Assembly: GCA_015485995.1 (NCBI GenBank)
Contig: WFSP01000051.1
Span: 1 to 6,093, forward strand
Length of the DNA: 6,093 nt
Origin: Caldisericales bacterium
GTDB taxonomy: Bacteria; Caldisericota; Caldisericia; Caldisericales; Caldisericaceae
Reading direction: 5' to 3'
Each line of letters starts with the position of its first letter. Within the stretch, counting starts at the first letter, position 1. Positions 5,982-6,093 of the stretch are shown one piece after another. Position numbers and translations under genes: made by a program. Under the pieces are notes generated by a model that did not search any database, had not been told where the DNA came from, and was given only the letters and a program-made list of their open reading frames with translations.

Positions 5982-6093
5982 GGAAATTAAATAGAAATGT
6001 TGTAATTTTGGGATTTGTTAGTTTCTTTAACGATGTTTCGTCTGAAATGATCGTAAAAGTGCTTCCTCTATTTCTTGAGAGCATTGGTGCAGG
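5978..6093 (+). CDS. Major facilitator superfamily transporter, N-terminal fragment (runs off the window)
   Basis: Translation from ATG 5978 gives 38 complete codons with no stop, beginning MRKLNRNVVILGFVSFF and continuing NDVSSEMIVKVLPLFLESIG. The short basic N-terminus, a first hydrophobic transmembrane helix, and the FxxDxSSEMI...LPLFL pattern are typical of a common group of MFS permeases whose N-terminus reads LLGLVSFxxDxSSEMI. It would be an inner-membrane transporter of about 12 helices, with unknown substrate. The start overlaps the stop of the MoeA-PBP gene by ATGA (5978-5981) and has a strong Shine-Dalgarno, so it belongs to the same transcript. A role in exporting a product or toxic anion is possible but not supported by anything in the fragment. 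Confidence 0.85.
   Translation, partial: MRKLNRNVVILGFVSFFNDVSSEMIVKVLPLFLESIGA

Noticed and set aside
1..6093. tRNA, rRNA, riboswitch (including a Moco RNA motif), CRISPR, insertion sequence or terminator.
   Set aside because: There is no non-coding gap to hold a leader or terminator. I saw no spaced direct repeats, terminal inverted repeats, transposase motifs or hairpin followed by a T-run.

Overview
The window is a stretch of AT-rich (about 40% GC, estimated by eye), completely gene-packed DNA. It carries six genes, all on the + strand, and every one overlaps the next by 4 to 25 bases. There is no intergenic DNA, so no promoter, terminator, RNA gene, mobile element or CRISPR array could be supported. 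The strong Shine-Dalgarno motifs, the WecG/TagA-type glycosyltransferase and the Lys/Ile-rich proteins suggest a low-GC bacterium. The electron transfer flavoprotein (ETF) and the two MoeA-type molybdenum/tungsten cofactor proteins suggest an anaerobic or redox-versatile lifestyle. The phylum cannot be fixed from this sequence. Archaea also carry MoeA-PBP fusions, but the glycosyltransferase argues for Bacteria.

Layout: (1) 1-1260 is the 3' part of a glycosyltransferase with two WecG/TagA/CpsF (GT26) catalytic domains in one chain. Its N-terminus lies upstream of the window. (2) 1257-2015 is an ETF beta subunit. (3) 2012-2881 is a short, divergent ETF alpha subunit. (4) 2857-4080 is a stand-alone MoeA (molybdopterin molybdenumtransferase). 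(5) 4074-5981 is a second MoeA fused to a C-terminal periplasmic-binding-protein-like domain. (6) From 5978 to the window edge is the first 39 residues of a major facilitator superfamily (MFS) transporter.

How the genes may work together: EtfB and EtfA form one heterodimeric electron carrier. The two MoeA proteins would catalyse metal insertion into molybdopterin, possibly with different metal preference or with the PBP-like domain sensing a ligand. The tight overlaps indicate one polycistronic message with translational coupling. The functional link between the cell-surface glycosyltransferase, the ETF and cofactor synthesis is not obvious. The ETF could serve a Mo/W enzyme encoded nearby, or the operon may simply be a compact mixture. 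The most distinctive items are the double GT26 protein, the MoeA/MoeA-PBP pair with divergent active-site motifs, and the atypical ETF embedded in this operon. All the families are known; I see no clear evidence of a wholly new system.
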